Shown: positions 15,176 through 24,168, counted from the first letter of the stretch. The stretch: 64,000 nt of DNA from JANPPS01 sp965246925 (GCA_965246925.1 OZ251994.1:2232001-2296000); one strand, 5' to 3'. The notes: generated by a model from the sequence alone, not told the origin. Numbers and translations are program-made.

Positions 15176-17587
15176 ATGCTGACGGCCTTGGTTGCAGGCT
15201 CAGGCTTGGCCGGGCTGGGCTACGAAGTGCTTTGGACGCGCATGCTGTCCCCCGCGTTGGGCACGGAGATGGCGGCGGCGCTGGGCGTCGTGGCGGGGTT
15301 CTTCGGCGGGCTGGCCCTCGGGGCATTCGGTCTGGACGGACCCATCCGCCGGGCGCGCCGGCCCGCCCTGGCGTACGCGGCGCTAGAGCTCGTGATCGCG
15401 GCTTGGGCAGTGGTGAGCCTTTGGCTGCTTCCGGCACTCGGCCAGGCCCTGCCGCGCTGGCTGGGGGAGGCGCCTGGCCCGGCGCTGCTCTGGCTGTCGG
15501 GGTTTGCGGCGCCGGCGCTGGTCCTGCTGCCCGCCACGGCGGCGATGGGCGGTACGCTGATCGCGCTAGAACGGCTGGTGGCCGGTTTGCGGCACGATGG
15601 GCGCGTGGCGGCCTGGGTCTATAGCCTGAATACGGCGGGCGCGATGGCGGGAGCGCTCGGCTGCGTGATGGTGCTGATGCCACGGCTCGGCCTGTCCGGC
15701 AGCTTGCTGGCACTGTCGGCGATCAATCTGGCCTGTGCCGGTGCGGCCTTGCTGCTGCCCTCTGCGCCGGCCCGGGCAGCGGAGGTGCGCCGCGCAGTGC
15801 CAGCCCGGCTATCGGTGACGCTGGCGATGACGGGCCTCCTCGGCATCGGGTTCGAGATGCTGGTGCTGCGGATCGCGGCACAGGTGCTGCAGAACACCAT
15901 CCTTTCCTTCGCCCTACTCCTAGCCGCCTACTTGCTGGGTACGGCGCTCGGGGCGGGCTGGCAGCGCCGCCGTCCGGGCGCCTCCTGCTGGCTGCCCGGC
16001 GGTGTCGCGCTGGGCTGCTTGATCACGGCGGCGCTCGTGCTGACGCTGGGGCCCTGGGCGGCGCAGACGGGGCCAAGCTCCTGTGCGGAATGGGGCGTCG
16101 CCTGCGCGCTGTTCCTGCCCGCCACGTTCGGCATGGGCGCGCTATTCGCCGCTTTGGCGCAATCGGTGCGGGACAGCAGAGGCTCGCTTGGCTGGGCGGT
16201 GGGAGTGAACGGCCTGGGTGCCATGGCGGCACCGCCCTTGGCCGCGCTGGCCTTGGCGAGCGGGCTGGGCGCCTGGAACGGATTGCTTCTCGTTGCTTGC
16301 GGCTTTGCCGCGCTGGGAGGCTGGCGGTCCGGGGCGGCCGGGCTGGTCGCGGCCGGGCTGCTATGGCTGGCGCCGGCCCCGTCCTTGCTCCGCATCCCGG
16401 CGTCCGGACGGCTCCTGGCCAGCATCGAGGGCGCGACCGCCACCGCCAGCGTGGCCGAGGGCGAGGACGGCACCCGGTTCCTGGAGGTGAACGGCCATTT
16501 CCGCATGGGCGGCACCCGCTCCGTTCGGTCCGACTGGCGTGAGGCGCTGATCCCGCTGCTGCTGCATCCAGGGCCGCGCCGGGTTCTGTTGCTGGGCGTG
16601 GGCACCGGCGCCACCCTGGCCGGCGCGGCGGCGGCGGGAGTGGAGGCCGCCGGGGTGGAACTCACGCCCGAGGTGATCGCGCTGCTACCATGGTTTGCCG
16701 AGCCCGGCGCACCCCGACTGCCGCCGGTAGTGCAGGCGGACGCGCGGCGGTTCATGGCGGCGTCGACCGCGCATTGGGACGTGATCATCGCCGACCTGTT
16801 CCACCCCGCGCTGGACGGCACGGGCGCGCTCTATACTGTTCAGCACTTCAGGGCCGTGCAGGCGCGTCTGACGCCGGGCGGCGTATTCTGCCAATGGCTA
16901 CCGCTGTATCAGCTGCAGGAACGCTCGTTGCGCGCGATCGTCCGCTCCTATCTGGACGTGTTTCCGGCCGGCGCGGCCTGGCTTGCCAATTACAGCGTGC
17001 AAACGCCGATGCTGGCGCTGTGCAGCGGCGCCGGTGCCATCGACGCGGCACGCCTGGCCTGGCCGGGCGCCCGGGCCGCACTGCACCGGGCTGGCCTCGA
17101 TACGCCGCCGGACGTGCTGGGCCTTCGGCTCGGTGGCGCCGCGGCACTCGGCAGCTATGCCGGGGACGGGCCGCGGAACACCGATGACCGGCCGATCGTG
17201 GCGCTCGATGCGGCGCGGAACGTAAGGGCCCTCTCAGCACCGCCATCCGCGCTGCTGTTGCAAGTGTTGCGCGGGATGCCGCCCGGGCCTGACGACGGCT
17301 ACCGCAAGGCCCGGAACCGGTTCATCGCCGCGGGCGCCGCGCTGCCGGACGGCATCGCCGGCCTGGCGTTGATCGAGGCTGCGGCTCCGGGTCTCCTCGA
17401 TGCCGTGGCGGCCGACCCCATGTTCGAGCCTGCCTACGCGCCGCTGCTACAGATGGCCCAGGCCTTGGCCGGGACCGATCTACCGGCGGCTAGCGCGCTG
17501 CTGCAGCGGATCGACGAGGCTGCGCCGTCCCGGACGGAGGCACGCCGCCTGCTGGCGCGCCTCCATGACCAGGGCGGGGACCATTAG
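15176..17587 (+). CDS. Fused MFS-type membrane / spermidine-synthase-like protein
   Basis: This 803-residue protein has an N-terminal half (about 1-405) with roughly 10-12 hydrophobic helices ('LTALVAGSGLAGLGYEVLW'). The C-terminal half has a Rossmann methyltransferase-like spermidine synthase domain: 'VLLLGVGTGATLAGAAAAG', acidic end of strand 2 'AAGVELTPEV', 'VVQADARRFM' and 'WDVIIADLFHPA', whose Asp is the expected catalytic position. It then has about 180 further residues ending in a helical, TPR-like tail. The family is annotated as fused MFS/spermidine synthase; the physiological substrate is unknown. Its stop interlocks with the convergent PEP-CTERM gene (TTAG at 17584-17587). Confidence 0.85.
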   Translation: MLTALVAGSGLAGLGYEVLWTRMLSPALGTEMAAALGVVAGFFGGLALGAFGLDGPIRRARRPALAYAALELVIAAWAVVSLWLLPALGQALPRWLGEAPGPALLWLSGFAAPALVLLPATAAMGGTLIALERLVAGLRHDGRVAAWVYSLNTAGAMAGALGCVMVLMPRLGLSGSLLALSAINLACAGAALLLPSAPARAAEVRRAVPARLSVTLAMTGLLGIGFEMLVLRIAAQVLQNTILSFALLLAAYLLGTALGAGWQRRRPGASCWLPGGVALGCLITAALVLTLGPWAAQTGPSSCAEWGVACALFLPATFGMGALFAALAQSVRDSRGSLGWAVGVNGLGAMAAPPLAALALASGLGAWNGLLLVACGFAALGGWRSGAAGLVAAGLLWLAPAPSLLRIPASGRLLASIEGATATASVAEGEDGTRFLEVNGHFRMGGTRSVRSDWREALIPLLLHPGPRRVLLLGVGTGATLAGAAAAGVEAAGVELTPEVIALLPWFAEPGAPRLPPVVQADARRFMAASTAHWDVIIADLFHPALDGTGALYTVQHFRAVQARLTPGGVFCQWLPLYQLQERSLRAIVRSYLDVFPAGAAWLANYSVQTPMLALCSGAGAIDAARLAWPGARAALHRAGLDTPPDVLGLRLGGAAALGSYAGDGPRNTDDRPIVALDAARNVRALSAPPSALLLQVLRGMPPGPDDGYRKARNRFIAAGAALPDGIAGLALIEAAAPGLLDAVAADPMFEPAYAPLLQMAQALAGTDLPAASALLQRIDEAAPSRTEARRLLARLHDQGGDH

Positions 17588-18423
17588 GCCCGGCGGCGGC
17601 GGACCACGCCCAAGGCCGCCGCGCCCACGCCGAGGAGCGCGAGGCTCGCCGGCTCCGGCACGACAAGCGCGAGGTCCGTCACGTAGCGGGTGGTTCCAAA
17701 GCCAGAATCCGGGGCCAGGCCGCCGAACGCTGATGTGGACAGCAGTGCGCCGGTAAAGCTGTAGGTCAGCAGCGCGTTGTCGAGTGAGTCGGCCACATAG
17801 AAGCCGCTGCCGTTATACGCGAGGCCCGCGCCGTTCGGGACATTGGTGAGCAACCCCGCCTTCACCAGCGTGCCGGTCGAGGAATACAGGTCGTAGGTTG
17901 CCGACGGTTCCGTCTCACCCCGGTTGGCGATCAAGAAGGACTGCCCGCCCTGGCTGAACGCCTCGAGCCCGTTGCAGTAGCTGCCGCAATTGCTGAGCGT
18001 GACGGTCTTGTCGTTCACGCCGGCGAAGGTAAAGTGGAACGCCTTGTTGCCGCCGCCGTAATCGTTGCCCCACAGACCGGTCGCGTCGGCGGATAGGCTG
18101 CCGAGCCCGGGCTGTCCGGTCGTGATCACCGCCCCAGCGGTGCGGGTAGCGGTGTTGAAGCTGCGGATGCTGCCGTCCGTGGTCGAGCTGACGTAGAGCG
18201 TGTTTCCCACCACGGCCACGCCGCCCGGGCTGAACCCGGTGCCGAGCTGATAGGCCGGGCTCAGCCGGTTGCCGGCGGTGTCGAACAGCTCGGCATAAGC
18301 CGGGCTCGACACGCCGGAGCCGGTCGCGCTGGCCTCCACGGCCCAAAGCTCATTGGGAATGGCCCAAGCCGTGCTGGTGGTGAGCGTTGCGAGCGTAAGA
18401 ACGGCAGCAGCCAGGGTCCGCAT
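17584..18423 (-). CDS. PEP-CTERM sorting-domain protein with beta-propeller-like repeats
   Basis: The product is 279 residues. The signal peptide is MRTLAAAVLTLATLTTSTAWA. The body has repeated 'GVAVVGNTLYVSSTTDGSI' and 'GAGLAYNGSGFYVADSLDN' units resembling propeller blades. The tail is VVPEPASLALLGVGAAALGVVRRRRA, a complete PEP-CTERM signal. ATG 18423 is supported by GGAG 7 nt upstream; the open frame to 18783 has no such support. Surface localisation through an exosortase is expected, but no exosortase is in the window. Confidence 0.88.
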   Translation of the reverse strand: MRTLAAAVLTLATLTTSTAWAIPNELWAVEASATGSGVSSPAYAELFDTAGNRLSPAYQLGTGFSPGGVAVVGNTLYVSSTTDGSIRSFNTATRTAGAVITTGQPGLGSLSADATGLWGNDYGGGNKAFHFTFAGVNDKTVTLSNCGSYCNGLEAFSQGGQSFLIANRGETEPSATYDLYSSTGTLVKAGLLTNVPNGAGLAYNGSGFYVADSLDNALLTYSFTGALLSTSAFGGLAPDSGFGTTRYVTDLALVVPEPASLALLGVGAAALGVVRRRRA

Positions 18424-18517
18424 AGAAGTCTCCATAGAACGATGGCCTGCTTTGTCGCACAGGTGCACCTCCGGAAATGCGAAAATCTCGTGAACGATGT
18501 GCGGCAGTGACCGGACC

Positions 18518-19237
18518 TCAGCCGTATAGTCTGACCAGCCACCCAGCCAGCGCGAGGCAGGGGCCGAACGGCAGCGCGGTCTGGGCCGTGACCGTGCCTC
18601 CGCGCCAGCGAAGCAGGGCCGCGGCACCAAGCCCGGCCAGTGCCGCGCCGAGCAAGACGCCGGGTAGCCCCTCAAGCCCGACCCAGCCGCCCAAAGCTGC
18701 CAGCAGCTTGGCGTCACCCTGACCCAGCCCGTCCCGTCCGCGCCATTTCCGGTAAAACAGCGCCACCGCCCAAAACAGGCCATAGCCAGCCATTGCCGCC
18801 AGCGCGTGATCCAGCGCGTCCTCCGGCTCCAGCCAGGCGGTGAGCAGCAAGCCGGCGGCCAGGAGCGGTAGGGTCAGGATATCCGGCAGGCGGAAGCTGT
18901 TCACGTCAATCCAGGCCAGCGTGAGCAGGGCCCAACCCAACACGCAGTCCGCCCACACCCGGCCCGGGTCCGCCAGCGACGCCCATGCGGCCACGGCCAA
19001 GGCAGCCAACTCGATCTGCCAATGCATGGCCGCGATCGGCGCCCGGCAGGCCCGGCATCGTCCGCGCAGCAGCGCATGGCTCAGCAACGGGATCATGTCC
19101 CAGGGCGCGATGGCGTGCCCGCAAGCCTCGCACCGCGACCGCACCAACCCCGCCGGCTCGCCATAAGGCAAGCGCCGGACCAGCACACCGGCGAAGCTGC
19201 CGATGAAGGGAGCGAGAAGCAACGGCACTAGATCCAT
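18518..19237 (-). CDS. gspO: Prepilin leader peptidase / N-methyltransferase (T2SS GspO, PilD-type)
   Basis: A 239-residue polytopic protein. The N-terminal zinc-binding tetracysteine domain has CEAC and CRAC pairs ('RSRCEACGHAIAPWDMIPL', 'LRGRCRACRAPI'). The two membrane aspartates of the aspartyl protease lie in 'LAWIDVNSFRLPDI' and in 'GLGQGDAKLLAALG' (the GxGDxK motif). It cleaves the leaders of GspG, H, I, J and K, encoded nearby, and methylates the new N-terminal Phe. It is divergent from gspD with a 179-bp gap between them. Confidence 0.93.
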   Translation of the reverse strand: MDLVPLLLAPFIGSFAGVLVRRLPYGEPAGLVRSRCEACGHAIAPWDMIPLLSHALLRGRCRACRAPIAAMHWQIELAALAVAAWASLADPGRVWADCVLGWALLTLAWIDVNSFRLPDILTLPLLAAGLLLTAWLEPEDALDHALAAMAGYGLFWAVALFYRKWRGRDGLGQGDAKLLAALGGWVGLEGLPGVLLGAALAGLGAAALLRWRGGTVTAQTALPFGPCLALAGWLVRLYG

Positions 19238-19416
19238 CCCCGGCCCTTCCGATCCAAGCGGCTCTATAGCCGTGCTTCACCGATCGCGCGCCTTGTCTCT
19301 CAACTGCCACATGGCGGCGGCGCCTGTCGTGTTCCCATGGCTCCGCCCATCCGCTACACGGGGGACGCTCCACCTGGAGGCGGGCCGCCTGTCATGAACA
19401 CTAACCTGTTGACCAT

Positions 19417-21738
19417 ATGAAGAAAGTGGCCGCGACCGCCCTTGTTTCAGCCTGCGTTGGCGTCACCGTCCGGACCCGCCTCCTTCTCTTGGCACTGATC
19501 CTCTCCGGCTGCGAGACGCCGGAGACGCCGGTGCTAGAGTCGCTGCCGCCGGTGCGCAGCACGTCGGGCACGGCGTCCGCGCGGATCGATGGCAGCATCG
19601 GCAGCCCTGACATCCTGCCCAGCCCGCAAATCTCGTCGGGGCGGGTCAGGACCGTCACACCGCCCACTCCGTTGGGCGCCGGCGCGATAGGCGGCGATAT
19701 CTCGCTCGACTTCGCCGACACGGACATCCGGGAAGTGGTGGCGCAGGTGCTCGGCACTATCCTCCGCGCCAACTACACCATCGACCCGGCCATCCGCGGC
19801 AACGTCACGCTGCGAACCGCAACCCCGGTCGCCCGGTCGCAGCTGCTGCCTGCGTTACAGGCGCTGCTGGCCCAGACCGGCGCGACCCTCGTGCAGTCCG
19901 GCGGCCTCTACCGCGTCGTGCCCATTGCGGCGGGTGCACCGGTCTTGGCCGGGGAGCTGGGACCAGGGGGCGCGGTCATCCCCCTGCGCTATGCTGCCGC
20001 CGAGGACCTGGCCAAGGTGCTGCAGCCGTTCATCGGCAATGGCGGCAAGGTCACGGCCGATCCGGGGCGGAACGTGCTCCTGGTCAGCGGCGATCCGCAA
20101 ACGCGGGAGGCGCTGCAGAGCCTGGTGACCGCGTTCGACATCGACCTGCTGGCGGGGCAATCCTACGCGCTGTTCCCGGTAACGTCGGGCGCCGCCAAGG
20201 ATTTCGCGACCGCACTCGGTGACGCCTTCCGCAGCAGCGGGGGCGGCGCGCTCGCAGGGGTCGTGCGGATCGTGCCGATGGAGCGGATCAACGCCGTGCT
20301 GCTGGTGTCTGGCCAGGCCCGCTACATCGATGAGGCCCGCCGGGTCTATGCGCTGGTGGAGCGGGGGCGGCGGCAGACTCTGAGGGGCTGGAACGTCTAT
20401 TACCTGCAGAACAGCCGCGCCAACGACATCGCCTATGTATTGCAACAGGCGTTCACGCCCAACCGCGTGACGGCGGTGCCGAGCCCGCGCGCCGTGGGCA
20501 GCACGGCGCCGGGCCGCGGCAGCCGTAGCCGCAGCGGCTTCAACGATTCCGGCGGCGGGCAGGGTGGCCTGGGCGGCTCCTCCGGTGGAGGCGCCAGCAG
20601 CGGCGGTGTCGGCGGTGCCCTGCGCGGCGGCGGGGGCGGCCTGGGCCAGGCACCGGCGTCCGCGGCACCCGTCGATCCAGCGCAGAACCCGGCGAACCCT
20701 TTGCTGGGCGGGCTGGACCCCGGCGCCGCGGGCGGGTCCCCGGGCCAGGGCGGTCAGGGCCAGGCCGACGATCAGGCCGGGATCAAGATCATCCCCAACG
20801 CGCAAAACAACGCCATCCTGGTGTATGCGACCGCGCAGGAACGGGACATCGTGCTGGCGATGCTACATAAGATCGACATCCTACCGCTCCAGGTCCGCAT
20901 CGACGCGACCATCGCCGAGGTGACGCTGAACGACGCCCTGCAATACGGCACGCAGTTCTTCTTCAAGGCCGGCATCAACGGTGCGCTGAACTTCAGCCCG
21001 GCCGGCACGGCGGTAAGCCAGCTGGCCTCTGCCCTACCGGGCTTCGTACTCAGCGGCCCCAACAACGGCAACGCGGCGCTGAACGCGCTGCAATCCGTCA
21101 CCACGGTCAAGGTACTCTCCTCGCCGCAGGTCCTGGTGCTGGATAACGAGACCGCGCGCCTCCAGGTCGGCAACCTCGTGCCGTTCCTCACCACCAGCTC
21201 GCAAAGCGCCCTCAGCGCCAACGCGCCGGTGATCAATTCCATCGACTACCGGGAGACCGGCGTCATCATGGAGGTGACGCCCAGGGTAAACAGCGGCGGC
21301 CTCGTGACCCTCGACATCTCGCAGGAGGTGAGCGACGTGGACCCGGCGGTCAACACGTCCGGCATCAACTCACCCACGTTCATGCAGCGCAACGTCAGCA
21401 GCCGGGTCGTGGTGCAGGACGGGCAGACGGTGGGGCTGGCCGGGTTGATCCGGGATTCCGCGACCCGCGGCAATTCTGGCATTCCCTTCCTCAAGGACAT
21501 TCCATTGCTGGGCCTACTGGCCGGCAGCCAGAACAATCAACGCGGGCGCACGGAACTGCTGGTGCTGGTGACGCCGCACGTGATCCATGACCAGCGGGAC
21601 GCGCGGGCGCTGACGGAAGATCTGAGGGATCAATTGATCAACGCCGCGGGCGTCCCTGACGAGATCGGACGCCTACGCCCGACCGGCTCGCCCGACCCAA
21701 ACCTCTCGGTCCGCCGGGGATTGAGGCTGGAGCGCTAG
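19417..21738 (+). CDS. gspD: Type II secretion secretin GspD, predicted lipoprotein
   Basis: The 773-residue secretin has a lipobox 'LALILSGC' with Cys32, suggesting a lipidated N-terminus. N0 lies at about 92-165 ('ISLDFADTDIREVVAQVLG') and N1 at about 185-245 ('VIPLRYAAAEDLAKVLQP'). N2/N3 follow with a large Gly/Ser-rich insertion (about 365-450). The secretin core (about 480-725) has 'VPFLTTSSQSALSANAPV', 'IDYRETGVIMEVTPRVNSGG' and 'PFLKDIPLLGLLAGSQ'. It forms the outer membrane gate. A lipidated secretin can pilot itself to the outer membrane, as in HxcQ of Pseudomonas, which would explain the absence of a GspS pilotin. No clear SD precedes ATG 19417. Confidence 0.95.
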   Translation: MKKVAATALVSACVGVTVRTRLLLLALILSGCETPETPVLESLPPVRSTSGTASARIDGSIGSPDILPSPQISSGRVRTVTPPTPLGAGAIGGDISLDFADTDIREVVAQVLGTILRANYTIDPAIRGNVTLRTATPVARSQLLPALQALLAQTGATLVQSGGLYRVVPIAAGAPVLAGELGPGGAVIPLRYAAAEDLAKVLQPFIGNGGKVTADPGRNVLLVSGDPQTREALQSLVTAFDIDLLAGQSYALFPVTSGAAKDFATALGDAFRSSGGGALAGVVRIVPMERINAVLLVSGQARYIDEARRVYALVERGRRQTLRGWNVYYLQNSRANDIAYVLQQAFTPNRVTAVPSPRAVGSTAPGRGSRSRSGFNDSGGGQGGLGGSSGGGASSGGVGGALRGGGGGLGQAPASAAPVDPAQNPANPLLGGLDPGAAGGSPGQGGQGQADDQAGIKIIPNAQNNAILVYATAQERDIVLAMLHKIDILPLQVRIDATIAEVTLNDALQYGTQFFFKAGINGALNFSPAGTAVSQLASALPGFVLSGPNNGNAALNALQSVTTVKVLSSPQVLVLDNETARLQVGNLVPFLTTSSQSALSANAPVINSIDYRETGVIMEVTPRVNSGGLVTLDISQEVSDVDPAVNTSGINSPTFMQRNVSSRVVVQDGQTVGLAGLIRDSATRGNSGIPFLKDIPLLGLLAGSQNNQRGRTELLVLVTPHVIHDQRDARALTEDLRDQLINAAGVPDEIGRLRPTGSPDPNLSVRRGLRLER

Positions 21739-21739
21739 G

Positions 21740-22129
21740 CTACCGTGCGTCAAGCCAGCGCGGGACCGATGGCGCGTCCACGAATAAGCCGTTCCGGCCC
21801 TGACGCACGGTGAAGCCATACTTGACCGTGCGTCCGTCCGGCACGTAGCCGTGCCGATCCGTGTCGTACACGATCTGCCGCAGCAACACGGCGCAGTTGA
21901 CGGTGTGGGGCAACAGGCCGGGGATCTCGGCCACGCCATCCACCAAAACCTGCGCGCGGCTGCCTTGCGCTTGCAGGATTTCCGCAACCCGATCCAGCAC
22001 CTCGGGCTTTACGCAGATCAGCCCGTATGAAGCGCCCGATTGTGAATAGGCCGGCGCGACCAGAATACATAGCATCGGGATACATAGTATGGGGCCACAT
22101 AGCAGGATGATCACGCGCTTCACTGTCAT
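21740..22129 (-). CDS. Exported protein of unknown function
   Basis: This 129-residue protein has a Cys-containing signal peptide (VIILLCGPILCIPMLCILVAPAYS). The mature domain includes 'SYGLICVKPEVLDRVAEILQ', 'LPHTVNCAVLLRQIVYDT' and 'RHGYVPDGRTVKYGF', with two cysteines. ATG 22129 has GGAG 6 nt upstream. It is convergent with gspD, with only 1 nt between the stops. I do not recognise a family. Periplasmic location and proximity to gspD allow a role in secretion, without direct evidence. Confidence 0.6.
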   Translation of the reverse strand: MTVKRVIILLCGPILCIPMLCILVAPAYSQSGASYGLICVKPEVLDRVAEILQAQGSRAQVLVDGVAEIPGLLPHTVNCAVLLRQIVYDTDRHGYVPDGRTVKYGFTVRQGRNGLFVDAPSVPRWLDAR

Positions 22130-22271
22130 TCGCTCCATGAGGGCTGAACGCGGGCGGGACCAGCACGGCCCCATGAAGTTAGCATGACAGATGGCCGGCC
22201 CCGCCACCACCCTGTTGCCGGTGCGGGGCCGATGCGCGACGGTCGGCCCTCCACCATCGGAACGCCGCTGT

Positions 22272-22907
22272 ATGGATGAGATCGAGGGGCTGTTCCCTGT
22301 GCCCTTGCTACACGCCCACGCCTTGCTCGACCCGTCCCTCACACAGGCGCTGGCAGCGCAGGTCCTCACGGCCCATGCGCAAGACCATGCGCAGCAGAAT
22401 GCCCGGTCGGAGAAGCTGTCCCATACCGCCATCGTGCGTCCCGCCGCCCATGACCTCTACCGGACGCTGGTGCAGGTCGCCGGGCCGAAGCTCGTGGAGT
22501 TCGGCACCCTGCTGTTCGGAGACCGGCTGCGCTGGGCGGTAAAAGAGATGTGGAGCAACGTGCTTGAGACCGGAGGCAGCCAGTCATTGCACGCGCACGC
22601 CAACAGCTTCGTCTCCGGCATCGTCTATCTGACGCCCTCCCACCCGTCCGCCCACACCGTGTTCGTGCGCAACCCCGGCGGGAGCGAATTCACGTTCCGG
22701 CACAACACGAGCACGTCCGAGACGGGCCCGTTCAATGCCGGCAAATGGGTCACGCCCTCGATCGAGCCGGGGGACATGCTGCTATTCCCGAGCTACCTCC
22801 TGCATGAAGTGCCGCGGAACCAGGGCGGGCGGCGGATCACCCTCGCGTTCAACGCCATACCGGACCGGCTGGACAGCTTCGGCTATAGCGTGAGCTTCGG
22901 GCCATGA
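22272..22907 (+). CDS. Putative 2OG-Fe(II) oxygenase (TIGR02466-type)
   Basis: This 211-residue cytoplasmic protein begins 'MDEIEGLFPVPLLHAHALLD'. It contains 'MWSNVLETGGSQSLHAHANSFVSGIVYL', the Fe-binding His region of this oxygenase family. Later come the distal His in 'SYLLHEVPRNQGGRRITLAFN' and the 2OG-binding Arg just after. No leader is present from ATG 22272; the frame is open to 22191, but that extension is arginine/proline-rich and unlikely. The substrate is unknown. Its stop overlaps the ATG of the GspC-like gene (ATGA at 22904), an unexpected coupling of an oxygenase with an exported secretion-type protein. Confidence 0.75.
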   Translation: MDEIEGLFPVPLLHAHALLDPSLTQALAAQVLTAHAQDHAQQNARSEKLSHTAIVRPAAHDLYRTLVQVAGPKLVEFGTLLFGDRLRWAVKEMWSNVLETGGSQSLHAHANSFVSGIVYLTPSHPSAHTVFVRNPGGSEFTFRHNTSTSETGPFNAGKWVTPSIEPGDMLLFPSYLLHEVPRNQGGRRITLAFNAIPDRLDSFGYSVSFGP

Positions 22908-23257
22908 AGCGTGCCGCGCTGCTGCTGCTGCTCTCCGGCCCAGCCTGTGCCGAACCCTTGGCCGACTCGCCGCGCCTCACCGGCATCGTGGTGACGCCGG
23001 AGCGGCGGTTGGCGCTGTTCGAGCACGCCGGAGAGACGATCTATGCGGAAGAGGGTAACGCCATCGGCCAATACCGGGTTCGCACCATCAGCCGGGGGCA
23101 GGCGGCCCTGGAGCGGGACGGGCAGATCGTCGTCTTCACCCCCGCCACCGCCGGAACCGCCCCGCCCCAGGCCGGCATCGGCACCGACATTGGCACCGGC
23201 ACCGGCGGCGTCACGTTCGGCCTGATCGTCAATCCGCCCCACCCGGCGGAGGACTAA
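22904..23257 (+). CDS. Small exported GspC/PilP-homology-region-like protein
   Basis: A 117-residue protein with signal peptide (RAALLLLLSGPACA). One compact beta domain of about 60 residues reads 'LTGIVVTPERRLALFEHAG' then 'YAEEGNAIGQYRVRTISRGQAALERDG'. This is the pattern of the HR domain of GspC/PilP (a GIV strand, an EGD-like turn, Y-x-V-x-x-I, then a strand with D-G), which docks to secretin N0 domains. It lacks the N-terminal membrane helix of canonical GspC. A Gly-rich C-terminal stretch follows. It could replace GspC in this system (inference). The stop interlocks with the convergent glycosyltransferase (CTAA at 23254-23257). Confidence 0.55.
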   Translation: MKRAALLLLLSGPACAEPLADSPRLTGIVVTPERRLALFEHAGETIYAEEGNAIGQYRVRTISRGQAALERDGQIVVFTPATAGTAPPQAGIGTDIGTGTGGVTFGLIVNPPHPAED

Positions 23258-24168
23258 CCCAGCAGGAACCACCAGCGGAACAGCATCGTCTCCGCCCAGG
23301 TCTGGCGGTAAAGGCCAGGAATGCCCAGCGCGGCGCGCCGGTCCTTCAAGGTGCCATGCAGGGCGTCATGCAGCGCCTCGACCGTCCGTGCGGCGGCGGG
23401 TGACGTCAGCCCCGGCTGCGATCGCAGCGCCGCGACGTGGCCGCGCAGCACGTTCATGAACCCGTCCGGGCCGCGGGCCAGCGCGGCCCAGGCCCGGCGG
23501 TGGACCGAGCGGGGCGCGCCCACCATGTTGCTGCCGTGCTGGCGGTATTTCACCGTCGGCACCGGGTCCACGATCAATCGCCCGCCTAGCGCGGACACCA
23601 CGACGTAGCTCCACCAATCGTGCAGGGTGGAGGATGGCGGCTCGCTCGCCGCAATCAGCTGCGCAGCCGCCGGGTTCAGCATGACGGTGCAGCCGGTGGC
23701 GACGTTCTGCGTGAGCGATGCGGGAAAGCCCGGTGCGTGCCGGAGCCGGGCGCTCGGCCCCAATTCGCGCAGTTGCTCGTCCACCAGCAGCTGCCGGCTG
23801 CAATACAATGCCGGCCCGGCGTGCGGGGCGATGCTGGCGAGGCCGAGCGACAGCTTCTCCGGCAGCCATACGTCATCCTGGTCCATAAATGCCACCGGCA
23901 GTCCGGATGGAGCGGCGGCGCGCAGCAGAGTCATGAAGGTGCCGGTGGGACCAAGCCAGCCGGACACGCCGTTCACCCGCACCGCACGCCCGGCGGCCGG
24001 CCCGGCGAGGAACGCCTCCATGATGGCGACGGTCCCGTCCGTCGAGCCGTCGTCTCGCCAATACAGGTGCCAATCCGTCACGGTCTGGTTCAGCAGGCTG
24101 TCGAGCTGCGGCGCCAGGAAGCGGGCGCCGTTATAGGTGGCGAGCAGGATGGCGACGCCGGGGTTCAG
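23254..24168 (-). CDS. Family 2 glycosyltransferase, apparent CTG start
   Basis: The GT2 fold needs the N-terminal strand 'GVAILLATYNGARFLAPQLD', which is encoded upstream of the first GTG (24081). Reading back, the only usable initiator beside that strand is CTG at 24168, overlapping the rmlD stop as CTGA, the same geometry as the ATGA overlaps elsewhere. With it the protein has 304 residues. GT2 motifs seen are 'DDGSTDGT' (nucleotide-sugar binding), 'VAFMDQDDVWLP' (DXD-type metal site) and 'LHDWWSYVV'. It is the last gene of the rmlBACD operon and probably transfers rhamnose or another sugar to a surface glycan (inference). Confidence 0.85.
   Translation of the reverse strand: MNPGVAILLATYNGARFLAPQLDSLLNQTVTDWHLYWRDDGSTDGTVAIMEAFLAGPAAGRAVRVNGVSGWLGPTGTFMTLLRAAAPSGLPVAFMDQDDVWLPEKLSLGLASIAPHAGPALYCSRQLLVDEQLRELGPSARLRHAPGFPASLTQNVATGCTVMLNPAAAQLIAASEPPSSTLHDWWSYVVVSALGGRLIVDPVPTVKYRQHGSNMVGAPRSVHRRAWAALARGPDGFMNVLRGHVAALRSQPGLTSPAAARTVEALHDALHGTLKDRRAALGIPGLYRQTWAETMLFRWWFLLG

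Noticed and set aside
19389..19416. CTGTCAT before gspD as a Pho box
   Set aside because: No second half-site in the 11-bp phase.
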